This document shows, piece by piece, positions 17,006 to 24,426 of a stretch of 64,000 nt of DNA (the first letter of the stretch is position 1; each line of letters opens with the position of its first letter). The position numbers and the translations under genes were made by a program. The notes beneath the pieces were generated by a model that did no database searches, was not told where the DNA came from, and saw only the letters and a list, made by a program, of their open reading frames with translations. Source of the stretch: Clostridiales bacterium (GTDB lineage Bacteria > Bacillota > Clostridia > Oscillospirales > CAG-272); assembly GCA_022791685.1 (NCBI GenBank), contig JAAVZO010000021.1, positions 1 to 64,000 on the forward strand, given 5' to 3'.

Positions 17006-17476
17006 CTATTCTGTAATAATCGCAGAATTGTCTATAATCCGTATCAGCTCATCGAGCGGATGTCCGACGATACGGAAAGTCTCACCGCTGCGCTCGATAT
17101 AGTAGCTGTCAAAATTATAATAAAAGCTGACTCCCGATTCGTATTCGAATGTGATTTTGCGGTATGGTATTTCCTCATAATCACGTGTGAATCGAGTGCG
17201 CAGCGGCTGTCCGACACCGCAGATTATAATGCTGTCAAAGCAGCCTATAAGCCGGGCGATTTCATCAGTATCGACGATTTCGACCCGCTGCGATTTTATC
17301 GGTATTTTGCCGCGGCGTATCGTACTTGTGAGCACGATTCTATCCGGAAGCTCATCCGGAACAAAATCGACGTTCAGCGTCAGAAACAGCGTACTTGCGA
17401 GAGATACGATGATTATTATCGCCGGTACGCCAATAATGACAAGAATGGTGTACAGATTCTTTTTGGATCTGAACAT
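17006..17476 (-). CDS. Unknown membrane-anchored protein
   Basis: 156 residues. It has a positively charged start, one strong membrane span (about 10-33), then an extracellular domain of about 120 residues with beta-strand character ('RKITFEYESGVSFYYNFDSYYI') and an 'FRIVGHPLDELIRIID' ending. I do not recognise the family. The ATG at 17476 has AAGGAG eight bases before it; a GTG three codons earlier lies in the ribosome site. It follows the ABC exporter by 21 bases and so is probably co-transcribed with it. Confidence 0.65.
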   Translation of the reverse strand: MFRSKKNLYTILVIIGVPAIIIIVSLASTLFLTLNVDFVPDELPDRIVLTSTIRRGKIPIKSQRVEIVDTDEIARLIGCFDSIIICGVGQPLRTRFTRDYEEIPYRKITFEYESGVSFYYNFDSYYIERSGETFRIVGHPLDELIRIIDNSAIITE

Positions 17477-17497
17477 ATACACCACTCCTTAATCATT

Positions 17498-19375
17498 TCA
17501 GCATTTCACAGCTTCACTGCCGTACTGTACACGGCAAAGCTTAGCGTACAAACCATTGCGCGCGAGCAGCTCATCATGCCGTCCGGATTCGACTATCTTG
17601 CCCTTTTCAAGCACTAAAATATTGTCGGCGCGCATTACGGTCGACAGGCGGTGCGCGATTACCACGATCGTACGGCTTCCAGCGAGCGATTCGATCGCTG
17701 CTTGGATCTCTGCCTCCGTCTCATTATCGACCGCACTCGTTGCTTCATCGAGTATCAGTATCGGAGTACCGCGAAGTACTGCACGTGCAATCGCGATTCG
17801 CTGCTTCTGTCCACCAGACAGGCGAACTCCACGCTCGCCGATAAGCGTATTATAGCCGTCCGGCATATTCATGATAAACTCGTCAGCGTGTGCAATTTTA
17901 GCAGCCTCACGAATTTTTTCCATATCCAGTTCTCGAACAGATGAAGATATTATCTTATCGGTTTCGGGATTTTTATGTATGACATTGTTAAGCTTATCGC
18001 TCACTCCGTGAACGCTCAGACTGCCGCTTGGAGTGGTAATATCGGCAAAATCGCGTCCATCAGCGCATGAAATTCCATATGCGATATTCTCCGCGATAGT
18101 GCCGTTAAATAGGAACACATCCTGAAGCACCATTGATATCTGCGAACGAAGTGAACGCAATGTCGCATTTTTAATATCGACACCGTCGATTTTAACAGCA
18201 CCTGATATCGGGTCATAGAAGCGCTCGATAAGCGAAACTATAGTAGTTTTTCCGACTCCGGTCGGTCCAACTAACGCTATCATTTCACCCGGCTTTGCAG
18301 TAAACGAAATATTATCAAGCAGCGGTTCTGCCGGGTTATAGTGGAAGCTGACATTTTCAAAGTCAATTCTTCCCTCTCCCTTCGGAATTTCAACCGCGTT
18401 CGGAAGTTCTTTTATCTCCGACTCGCTGTCGAGCACCTCAAATACGCGCTGAGCGCTCGCCGACGCGACCTGCATATCCTCGACAAGACGTGCAAGCACT
18501 GCAAGCGGTGTATAGAACAGGCTCAGGTACATAATAAATCCGACGATATCCGCAATAGCCATGTTACCGTCAAGAACCAGCATACCGCCGAACAGGACTA
18601 CAATGATCGTACCTATTGAGGTAGCGAATTCAATTCCGGGTGTAAATATCGCATTAGCAAGGTTTGCGCGAATGTTTACCTTGGCATAATAGCGGCAGTT
18701 GTCAATCATCTTCTCATGCTCGCTCTCCTCGCAACCGAAGGCTTGAATCTCCTTCATTCCGGTGAGATTGTCCTGAAAAACACCATTCAGTTCTCCAAGC
18801 ACTCGTGAGTTAATGCGAAACATTGGTGCAACCTTTTTTGAATAGAGCCAGCTCACCAATATCACAATTGGCACAGGTATCAGAGTTATCAGTGCAAGCT
18901 GTACATTGATCGTGAACATCATTATGCAAACTCCGATCACCACAAGCAGGTTGCTTACAAGATCGGGTATCGAGTGCGCGATAAGCAGCTCAAACTGGCG
19001 AGTATCGTTCACAAGCCGGCTCATAAGCTCTCCGGTCTGCTTATCTTGATAATATCGCATGGATAGCTGCTCCATCTTGTCGTATACCTTCAACGTCAGC
19101 TCGGCAACAAACCGCCATGCGGCTACGTGTGCGACACCGAGACTTATTCCGCGGCAGACTGCACGTACTAAATATGCGATTACAAGCACACCAGCATATA
19201 TGAGCAACGTGCGTTGTGTAAGCGTTTCGATATCCTCGATCGAAGCGGTAAATTCACGCAGCAGCGCTGGTGTAACAAGATTAAGTATCGCTGCACCGAC
19301 AATACCAACACACGCAAATATCATCGTGCCGATATGATTCGATGCAAGGGTCAATAGGCGTTTTACAAGCTTCAT
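17498..19375 (-). CDS. ABC exporter, fused permease-ATPase half transporter, with inserted loop
   Basis: 625 residues. Six membrane spans (about 1-300) of the type I exporter fold come first, then an ATPase domain: Walker A 'GPTGVGKTT' (370-378), Q-loop Gln418, signature 'LSGGQ' (519-523), Walker B 'ILILDEATS' (539-547) and H-loop His575. It is MsbA/LmrA-like and would act as a dimer exporting lipids, drugs or peptides. Unusually, about 48 residues (about 436-484, rich in Ser, Asp and Thr) are inserted after 'ENIAYG', where relatives continue directly into the helical subdomain. It is preceded by a clear promoter and operator-like repeat. Confidence 0.9.
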   Translation of the reverse strand: MKLVKRLLTLASNHIGTMIFACVGIVGAAILNLVTPALLREFTASIEDIETLTQRTLLIYAGVLVIAYLVRAVCRGISLGVAHVAAWRFVAELTLKVYDKMEQLSMRYYQDKQTGELMSRLVNDTRQFELLIAHSIPDLVSNLLVVIGVCIMMFTINVQLALITLIPVPIVILVSWLYSKKVAPMFRINSRVLGELNGVFQDNLTGMKEIQAFGCEESEHEKMIDNCRYYAKVNIRANLANAIFTPGIEFATSIGTIIVVLFGGMLVLDGNMAIADIVGFIMYLSLFYTPLAVLARLVEDMQVASASAQRVFEVLDSESEIKELPNAVEIPKGEGRIDFENVSFHYNPAEPLLDNISFTAKPGEMIALVGPTGVGKTTIVSLIERFYDPISGAVKIDGVDIKNATLRSLRSQISMVLQDVFLFNGTIAENIAYGISCADGRDFADITTPSGSLSVHGVSDKLNNVIHKNPETDKIISSSVRELDMEKIREAAKIAHADEFIMNMPDGYNTLIGERGVRLSGGQKQRIAIARAVLRGTPILILDEATSAVDNETEAEIQAAIESLAGSRTIVVIAHRLSTVMRADNILVLEKGKIVESGRHDELLARNGLYAKLCRVQYGSEAVKC

Positions 19376-19405
19376 AAAATTCTCCCATTGTTATGTATTA
19401 GATAT

Positions 19406-19426
19406 CACCTCAACACAGTTGTGGTG
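19406..19426. promoter_or_regulatory. Operator-like inverted repeat
   Basis: CACCTCAAC (19406-19414) and GTTGTGGTG (19418-19426) form a dyad with one mismatch and a 3-base centre. It lies just downstream of the -10 of the ABC exporter promoter, where a bound repressor would block transcription. Confidence 0.5.
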
Positions 19427-19436
19427 TAGTCTATAT

Positions 19437-19465
19437 ATTATACGACCTTTTTGATAGAAAATCAA
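19437..19465 (-). promoter_or_regulatory. Sigma-A promoter of the ABC exporter
   Basis: On the minus strand TTGATT, 17 bases, TATAAT. Transcription would begin near 19430, at the edge of the dyad at 19406-19426. Confidence 0.75.
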
Positions 19466-19521
19466 GAGGTTTGAAAAAATTATCTAAACTTGTAAACAGC
19501 TGCGGCAAACATTAAAATAGG

Positions 19522-19550
19522 TTGACAAAATAGAAATAGTACCATATATT
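19522..19550 (+). promoter_or_regulatory. Sigma-A promoter of a small RNA gene
   Basis: TTGACA, exactly 17 bases, TATATT. No protein gene follows; a terminator lies about 60 bases further on. Confidence 0.7.
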
Positions 19551-19556
19551 GAATTT

Positions 19557-19655
19557 ATGACTAATATATCCACACCATGGTGATTTTAATGAGATTAACT
19601 TTAAAAACTGGATATGATTTGCAGTTATTGCAAGTTATATCCAGCTTTTTATTTT
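19557..19655 (+). ncRNA. Candidate small RNA of about 100 nt
   Basis: It is bounded by the promoter at 19522-19550 and an intrinsic terminator: CTGGATAT (19608-19615) pairs with ATATCCAG (19637-19644), an inner TTGCA/TGCAA extends the stem, and CTTTTTATTTT follows. The unpaired 5' half, about 50 nt, is AT-rich. A 28-codon frame beginning ATG at 19577 has no ribosome site. It sits alone between two minus-strand operons. No family is recognised. Confidence 0.55.
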
Positions 19656-19665
19656 GTATATAAAC

Positions 19666-19708
19666 AACTCCGCAGATACTGCTCATAAATTGCAGTACCT
19701 GCGAAGTT
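19666..19708 (-). terminator. Terminator of the pyrE-GNAT operon
   Basis: A 17-bp stem with two G-U pairs (19666-19682 with 19692-19708) lies just after the stop of the minus-strand acetyltransferase gene. Confidence 0.75.
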
Positions 19709-19710
19709 TG

Positions 19711-20325
19711 TTAGTTTGAATATTTCGACAATATATCCTCTACCTCATTTGGTAAAAGCTCGTCAAACCTGCGCGGGCAGTCCCGCCATTTGCTCATGTC
19801 GTCTTCCGAATTATGCTCACCGATAATGCGCTCGAACAGCACGACATCGTGCCAGTCGCCGAATTTATATCCGGCAATATGCTCACGTCCGCTTTCCTTA
19901 AATCCGAGCGATCTATGCAGTCCAAAGCTCGCCGGATTTGGGTCGGTCACGAGCCCATAAAGATTAAGGTAACCCATCTTCTGCATAAGCTCGATAAGCG
20001 CACCGTACATTCGGCTGCCAAGTCCTGACCGGCGGCAATTGAGTGAAACGTACACCGACAGCTCCGCACAAAAGCGGTATCCGTAGCGCTGCTTATATCT
20101 ATGCGCGTAGGCATAGCCAACTATATTACCGTCCCTCTCGCAGACAAGATACGGATATTCACCCGAAGTGTCGCGTATACGTCCGGCGAATTCCTCATGT
20201 GTCGGAGCATCGTATTCCATTGTCACCGTAGCATTTTCTACATACGGACGGTATATTGATAGCAGCGTGTCAGTATCCTCAATCGACACAGTACGAAGTT
20301 TTATCTCTGAATCACTGCGGATCAT
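19711..20325 (-). CDS. GNAT N-acetyltransferase (phosphinothricin acetyltransferase-like)
   Basis: 204 residues. The GNAT fold follows the PAT/BAR pattern: 'IYRPYVENATVTMEYDAPT', 'YAHRYKQRYGYRFCAELSVYV', the acetyl-CoA loop 'CRRSGLGSRMYGAL' (Q/RxxGxG/A) and 'PASFGLHRSLGFKESG'. A 40-residue C-terminal tail after the usual end is extra. It overlaps the MazG-like gene by 14 bases, so translation is coupled. The substrate is unknown; the family acetylates amino groups of small molecules. Confidence 0.85.
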   Translation of the reverse strand: MIRSDSEIKLRTVSIEDTDTLLSIYRPYVENATVTMEYDAPTHEEFAGRIRDTSGEYPYLVCERDGNIVGYAYAHRYKQRYGYRFCAELSVYVSLNCRRSGLGSRMYGALIELMQKMGYLNLYGLVTDPNPASFGLHRSLGFKESGREHIAGYKFGDWHDVVLFERIIGEHNSEDDMSKWRDCPRRFDELLPNEVEDILSKYSN

Positions 20326-20623
20326 ATTTCGCGCCAGAATTATAACGCTTATTGTTATAATCTTCCTTCATCTTTATCCATTTTTCCATATCTATGCCAT
20401 ATTCATTGGCAATGCAGAGCGTATAATACATAACATCCCACAGTTCTTCTTCGATCGAGCCCTTGATATTATCATCGCTCGCATGAGGCGCACCCATAAA
20501 AATAGCGTGCGACAGTTCGCCTACCTCCTCTACAAGCTTGAGGAAATATGGTTGCGGATCTCCGTCCTGAAAGTCCTTAGATTTAAGATACTCCTGTAAA
20601 TATTTTATCGTCGGATGATTCAT
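20312..20623 (-). CDS. MazG-like nucleotide pyrophosphohydrolase
   Basis: 103 residues, all helical. It has the MazG metal-binding pattern: 'KLVEEVGELSHAIF' (ExxE) and, after a short gap, 'EEELWDVMYYTLCIANEYGI' (ExxxD-type). Such single-domain proteins hydrolyse NTPs or dNTPs to monophosphates and pyrophosphate. It lies 9 bases after pyrE and overlaps the acetyltransferase, which fits a nucleotide-metabolism role. Confidence 0.85.
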   Translation of the reverse strand: MNHPTIKYLQEYLKSKDFQDGDPQPYFLKLVEEVGELSHAIFMGAPHASDDNIKGSIEEELWDVMYYTLCIANEYGIDMEKWIKMKEDYNNKRYNSGAKYDPQ

Positions 20624-20632
20624 AGCTAAAAA

Positions 20633-21304
20633 TTATATCTCACAGTAGGTTTCGAGATACTTCTCCATACGTTCACGGATCTCGTCGTTAAGCGGGATCT
20701 CACCGTCGATCTCACGGTTGTGCATATGATCGATGATATCGCGGACGGTTACTATCGGATGGACCTTGATACCAAATTCAGCACCGATTTCCTTGATAGC
20801 GGTAGTTCCAGACTGTCCGCGCTCCATTCTGTCGACCGAGATTATCATATGCTCAACCTTGACATCAGCAGCGGCTTTGAGCTGGGGCAGAGTCTCACGA
20901 ACTGCGGTTCCTGCGGTGATAACGTCCTCAATGATAACTACACGGTCTCCGTCGCTAAGCTTCGCGCCTACCATATTTCCGCCCTCGCCATGGTCCTTTG
21001 CTTCCTTGCGGTTGAAGCAATAGGGCTTATCGATACCGTATTCGGTGAAGAGAGAGCAAGCAGTGACAGTTGCAAGCGGGATTCCTTTGTACGCCGGACC
21101 GAACAGCACGTCGAAATCGTCGCCAACGTTAGTTTTCAGGCATTCAGCGTAGTATTTGCCAAGTCGCGACATCTGCGCGCCGGTCTTGTAGTTTCCGGTA
21201 TTGACGAAGTAGGGCGACTTTCTGCCGCTCTTTGTGGTGAAATCTCCAAAGCGAAGTACTCCGCTTCTGACCATAAATTCAATAAATTCGGTTTTGTAGC
21301 TCAT
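20633..21304 (-). CDS. pyrE: Orotate phosphoribosyltransferase
   Basis: 223 residues. It transfers phosphoribose from PRPP to orotate to form OMP in pyrimidine synthesis. Clear features are 'KSGRKSPYFVNTGNYKTGAQ' near residue 25, 'LFGPAYKGIPLA' near 67, 'FNRKEAKDHGEGG' (catalytic flexible loop) and the PRPP motif 'RVVIIEDVITAGTAVRE'. TTAGGAG lies eight bases before the ATG. It leads a three-gene operon with a leader of about 140 bases from the promoter at 21450-21478. Other pyr genes are absent from the window. Confidence 0.96.
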   Translation of the reverse strand: MSYKTEFIEFMVRSGVLRFGDFTTKSGRKSPYFVNTGNYKTGAQMSRLGKYYAECLKTNVGDDFDVLFGPAYKGIPLATVTACSLFTEYGIDKPYCFNRKEAKDHGEGGNMVGAKLSDGDRVVIIEDVITAGTAVRETLPQLKAAADVKVEHMIISVDRMERGQSGTTAIKEIGAEFGIKVHPIVTVRDIIDHMHNREIDGEIPLNDEIRERMEKYLETYCEI

Positions 21305-21333
21305 TTTATATCTCCTAAATTATGTTTATTTTA

Positions 21334-21430
21334 CTTAATTATCTATAGGCTGTGTATCGAGCTCGATTTTCAATACCATCGTCTCGTTGGAGGATTCCTC
21401 AGCACATGAAATTCCAATAAAAACAACCTC
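21334..21430 (-). promoter_or_regulatory. pyrE leader with possible small frame
   Basis: The transcript before pyrE contains GGAGG facing a later CCTCC, so a stem could form. An open frame beginning with GTG reads EVVFIGISCAEESS... and ends in 'DTQPIDN' near 21334. No good ribosome site precedes it and no PyrR-type binding loop is evident, so this is only a suggestion of a regulated leader. Confidence 0.3.
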
Positions 21431-21449
21431 CACAATCAGTGATATAATA

Positions 21450-21478
21450 AGTATACCATTTTTTGCAGAGGTTGTAAA
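21450..21478 (-). promoter_or_regulatory. Sigma-A promoter of pyrE
   Basis: On the minus strand TTTACA, 17 bases, TATACT. The start point is near 21443. Confidence 0.75.
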
Positions 21479-21554
21479 GTGCATATTTTAAATTTTATTG
21501 AAAATTGCGAAAAAATCAAAGTCCGAAGATGATTATATGCTTGTTCTCATCATA

Positions 21555-21591
21555 TGCACAATTCAGCATTATGTATATCACAAATTGTGCA
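21555..21591. promoter_or_regulatory. 9-bp inverted repeat in the pyrE-ybaK gap
   Basis: TGCACAATT (21555-21563) and AATTGTGCA (21583-21591) are exact inverses with a 19-base gap. It could be an operator pair upstream of either divergent promoter. The rest of the 21305-21747 gap holds only the two promoters and the pyrE leader. Confidence 0.35.
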
Positions 21592-21628
21592 CTTAACAAT
21601 AAAGTATTGATAAATTCAAAAAAAATGA

Positions 21629-21657
21629 TTGATTGTATTCTTTGATAATGTTATAAT
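21629..21657 (+). promoter_or_regulatory. Sigma-A promoter of ybaK
   Basis: TTGATT, 17 bases, TATAAT, about 90 bases before the ybaK start. Confidence 0.7.
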
Positions 21658-21747
21658 CTAATATATACCATGTATGAAATCTAAAAAATCATGGTTACAT
21701 ACATTAGCACAAAAAGTTGAAATGTTAATTTATTTGAGGTTATTATA

Positions 21748-22224
21748 ATGGCAGAGTTTAAAACAAACGTATATCGAATATTCGATAAAGAAAAGCTTCC
21801 ATACACACCGCATACCTACGAGCACGGAGACGGCCCTGTCGACGGTGCAACTATATCAGCACTTCTCGGAATCCCGGCGAGCCATGTATTCAAGACACTG
21901 GTCACTCAGGGAAATGACCGCAATTTCTATGTGTTCGACGTTCCGGTAGACCGCGAGCTCGACCTTAAAAAAGCGGCAAAAGCGGTCGGTGTGAAGTCAG
22001 TCGAGATGATACACGTTGCTGATATAAACAAAGTAACAGGGTATGTACGTGGAGGCTGTTCGCCGGTCGGAATGAAGAAAAAATATAAAACGGTATTCGA
22101 TATAAGCGCCAAGGAGCTTGAAACTATGCTTGTAAGTGCTGGCAGGATCGGATGGCAGATTGAGGCGAAGCCCGATGACCTCGCAAAGATATCAGGTGCA
22201 ACGTTCGCAGATATCGTCATGTAA
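21748..22224 (+). CDS. ybaK: Cys-tRNA(Pro) deacylase YbaK/EbsC family
   Basis: 158 residues. It belongs to the YbaK/ProX trans-editing family that hydrolyses Cys-tRNA(Pro) made by mistake by prolyl-tRNA synthetase. Typical stretches are 'HVFKTLVTQGNDRNFYVFDVP' near residue 43, the conserved Lys near 'DLKKAAKAVG', and 'GYVRGGCSPVGMKKKYKTVFD' near 90, the GGxSPxG substrate loop. GAGG lies before the ATG. It lies just upstream of the pheS T-box but has its own promoter, so the link to aminoacyl-tRNA quality control is thematic. Confidence 0.93.
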   Translation: MAEFKTNVYRIFDKEKLPYTPHTYEHGDGPVDGATISALLGIPASHVFKTLVTQGNDRNFYVFDVPVDRELDLKKAAKAVGVKSVEMIHVADINKVTGYVRGGCSPVGMKKKYKTVFDISAKELETMLVSAGRIGWQIEAKPDDLAKISGATFADIVM

Positions 22225-22258
22225 ATGTGAACTATAAGTAAATTTTATAGATTGACTA

Positions 22259-22287
22259 TTGAAATTATGCCCAATGTAGGGTATACT
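22259..22287 (+). promoter_or_regulatory. Sigma-A promoter of the pheS operon
   Basis: TTGAAA, 17 bases, TATACT. The start near 22294 opens the T-box leader. Confidence 0.75.
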
Positions 22288-22293
22288 ATTCTA

Positions 22294-22590
22294 TATATTG
22301 AATTTTTAAATGCAATGATGAAGTCAGCCGCCGATATTCGTGAGCGCACAGAGAATGACCGATTTGCTGAGACGGTCAGGGTCACAATCGGAATGGCATT
22401 TCGCTTCGGAGCAGCAGAGGTCAAAACCTTAACGTTAATAGCCTCTGACGATCGTCCCGCGTTAAGGGAGAAAGTGCATCGGTAATTTATCGGTGAACAA
22501 AGGTGGTACCGCGGTACAGAATTTATGCTGTCTCGTCCTTAATATGGCTTATTTTGGCTATATTAAGAACGTGCAGCTTTTTTGTTTTCC
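22294..22590 (+). promoter_or_regulatory. T-box leader, predicted phenylalanine-specific
   Basis: The T-box core AAAGGTGGTACCGCGG is at 22499-22514. Stem I (about 22320-22420) carries TTC triplets at 22400-22402 and 22405-22407, either of which could be the Phe specifier. The terminator pairs GCTG (22527-22530) with CAGC (22574-22577), CGT with ACG, and CTTAATATGGC with GCTATATTAAG (22538-22548 with 22557-22567), followed by six T. Uncharged tRNA(Phe) would stabilise the antiterminator and switch on pheS, the metallo-hydrolase and pheT. Confidence 0.92.
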
Positions 22591-22623
22591 GCAATTTTAA
22601 CATTAAAAGGAGAGTAATACTCA

Positions 22624-23637
22624 ATGAAAGAAAAACTCGAACAGATACGTGAGGCGGCGCGCACGCAGCTTGCTGAGGCACAGGCCGACCTTGAAGCTAT
22701 CAGAATTCGCTATCTCGGCAAGAAAGGTGAGCTTACCGGAGTGCTTCGCGGCATGGGTCAGCTGAGCGCTGAAGAACGTCCGAAAATCGGTCAGCTCGCA
22801 AATGAAGTACGTGAATACATCGAAAATGCTATCGCTGAAAAGGCAGAAGCTCAGCGTAAGGATGCGCTCGAAAACAAGCTGAAAAATGAGCGTCTTGACG
22901 TTACTATGCCCGGAAAAGCACCCGAGATCGGCAAGCGTCATCCGCTCGCACAGATCCAGAAGGAGATGGAGGACATCTTCGTCGGAATGGGATTTGGAAT
23001 CGTCGAGGGTCCGGAGGTAGAATACGACTACTACAACTTCCAAGCACTCAACATCCCCGAAAATCATCCTGCACGCGACACTCAGGATACCTTCTATATT
23101 ACCGACAACATCCTTCTGCGTTCGCAAACATCGCCAGTTCAGGTAAGAACTATGGAAAAACAGAAGCCGCCGATAAGAATAATCTCGCCCGGCCGCGTAT
23201 ATCGTTCAGACGCTGTCGACGCTACTCACTCGCCGCTTTTCCATCAGCTCGAAGGACTTGTTGTAGACAAGGGAATCACGATGGGAGACCTCAAAGGTAC
23301 GCTCGAAACCTTTGCAAAAACTATGTTCGGCGACCAGACTCAGATTCGTTTCCGTCCGCACCACTTCCCGTTCACTGAGCCGTCGGCTGAAGTCGACGTA
23401 TCCTGCTTTGTATGTGGCGGCAAGGGCTGCAAGCTCTGTAAGGGAGAGGGCTGGATCGAGATACTCGGCGCTGGTATGGTTCATCCGAACGTACTCCGCG
23501 GCTGCGGAATCGACCCTGAGGAATACAGCGGCTTTGCATTCGGAATGGGCATTGAGCGCGTAACTATGATAAAATACGGCATTGACGATATGCGGTATCT
23601 CTACGAAAACGATATCCGCTTCCTCAACGAGTTCTAA
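22624..23637 (+). CDS. pheS: Phenylalanyl-tRNA synthetase alpha subunit
   Basis: 337 residues. It has an N-terminal coiled coil (1-90) that binds tRNA, then the class II catalytic core: '[12 protein letters not shown]' (motif 2 region), '[24 protein letters not shown]' spans the aminoacyl-adenylate site, and '[18 protein letters not shown]' is motif 3. It works as an alpha2-beta2 enzyme with PheT. A central Cys-rich stretch ('[17 protein letters not shown]') is the usual zinc-ribbon-like insertion of bacterial PheS. It is preceded by the T-box; GGAGAG lies nine bases before the ATG. Confidence 0.97.
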   Translation: MKEKLEQIREAARTQLAEAQADLEAIRIRYLGKKGELTGVLRGMGQLSAEERPKIGQLANEVREYIENAIAEKAEAQRKDALENKLKNERLDVTMPGKAPEIGKRHPLAQIQKEMEDIFVGMGFGIVEGPEVEYDYYNFQALNIPENHPARDTQDTFYITDNILLRSQTSPVQVRTMEKQKPPIRIISPGRVYRSDAVDATHSPLFHQLEGLVVDKGITMGDLKGTLETFAKTMFGDQTQIRFRPHHFPFTEPSAEVDVSCFVCGGKGCKLCKGEGWIEILGAGMVHPNVLRGCGIDPEEYSGFAFGMGIERVTMIKYGIDDMRYLYENDIRFLNEF

Positions 23638-24407
23638 TGAAGCTCCACGTACTCGGAAGCTGTGCAGGCACTGAGCCTATGCCTGAACGCCACCATACGG
23701 CGTGGGCACTCGAAACTGACGGCGGTTTATATTGGTTCGACGCGGGCGAGACCTGCTCTTATACCGCGCATTTGATGGGACTTGATTTACTGAGTGTGCG
23801 CTCGATATTCATTTCACACACGCACATGGATCACGTCGGTGGACTCGGCAACTTATTGTGGAATATCCGCAAGCTGACGACTATCAGTACGCGTCTGCCA
23901 GAGCGGGCAATTGATCTGTTTATCCCGAATATGCAGACGTGGAATGCGCTATATACGCTGCTCCGCAATACAGAAGGAGATTTTCGCTGCAAGTTCGATA
24001 TACGCGCGCATGGAGTTGCCGACGGCATAATATATGATGACGGTGCAGTCAGAGTCGAAGCGCTGCATAACCTGCATCTTGGAGACAGCACGCCGCAGCG
24101 TTCGTTCTCGTATAGAATATTCGCTGAGGGTAAGACCATAATTTATTCTGGCGATGTAAAAGGTCCATCCGACCTCGATAAATTTTTAGCGGACGGCTGC
24201 GATATATTGTTCATGGAAACAGGACATCATTCGCCGGATACGATCGCACGCTATATAAATGAAAACGGGTACAATGTCAAGAAGCTTGCATATATTCACA
24301 GCGGACGCGTGATTCTCGAAAGTCGTGAGACGGCAAGCGAGCTTATCCGCTCAGTATGGGACAGAGATTTTGTGATCTGCGAGGATAAGCAAACGTTAAT
24401 ATTGTAA
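23637..24407 (+). CDS. Metallo-beta-lactamase fold hydrolase (RNase Z-like) inside the pheST operon
   Basis: 256 residues. The metal motif 'HTHMDH' spans residues 61-66, with further ligands in 'HNLHLGDS', 'IIYSGDVKGPSD' and 'METGHHS'; the late 'AYIHSGR' supplies the last His. It resembles short RNase Z/AtsA-type hydrolases without the tRNA-binding exosite arm, so true tRNA processing is doubtful. Its ATG overlaps the pheS stop (TAATG) and pheT starts 20 bases later, so it is made under T-box control with the synthetase. That placement suggests a tRNA- or Phe-related role. Confidence 0.8.
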   Translation: MKLHVLGSCAGTEPMPERHHTAWALETDGGLYWFDAGETCSYTAHLMGLDLLSVRSIFISHTHMDHVGGLGNLLWNIRKLTTISTRLPERAIDLFIPNMQTWNALYTLLRNTEGDFRCKFDIRAHGVADGIIYDDGAVRVEALHNLHLGDSTPQRSFSYRIFAEGKTIIYSGDVKGPSDLDKFLADGCDILFMETGHHSPDTIARYINENGYNVKKLAYIHSGRVILESRETASELIRSVWDRDFVICEDKQTLIL

Positions 24408-24426
24408 TAATGAAAGGAAGATATAT

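Noticed and set aside
19577-19663. 28-codon frame inside the small RNA candidate
   Set aside because: No ribosome site, and the frame runs through the terminator hairpin.
20720-21409. 229-codon plus-strand frame
   Set aside because: Antisense to pyrE; no ribosome site or domain.
22252-22485. 77-codon open frame on the plus strand
   Set aside because: It lies entirely within the T-box leader of pheS; the structure explains the sequence and there is no ribosome site.
22621-23127. 168-codon minus-strand frame
   Set aside because: Antisense to the strongly supported pheS gene.
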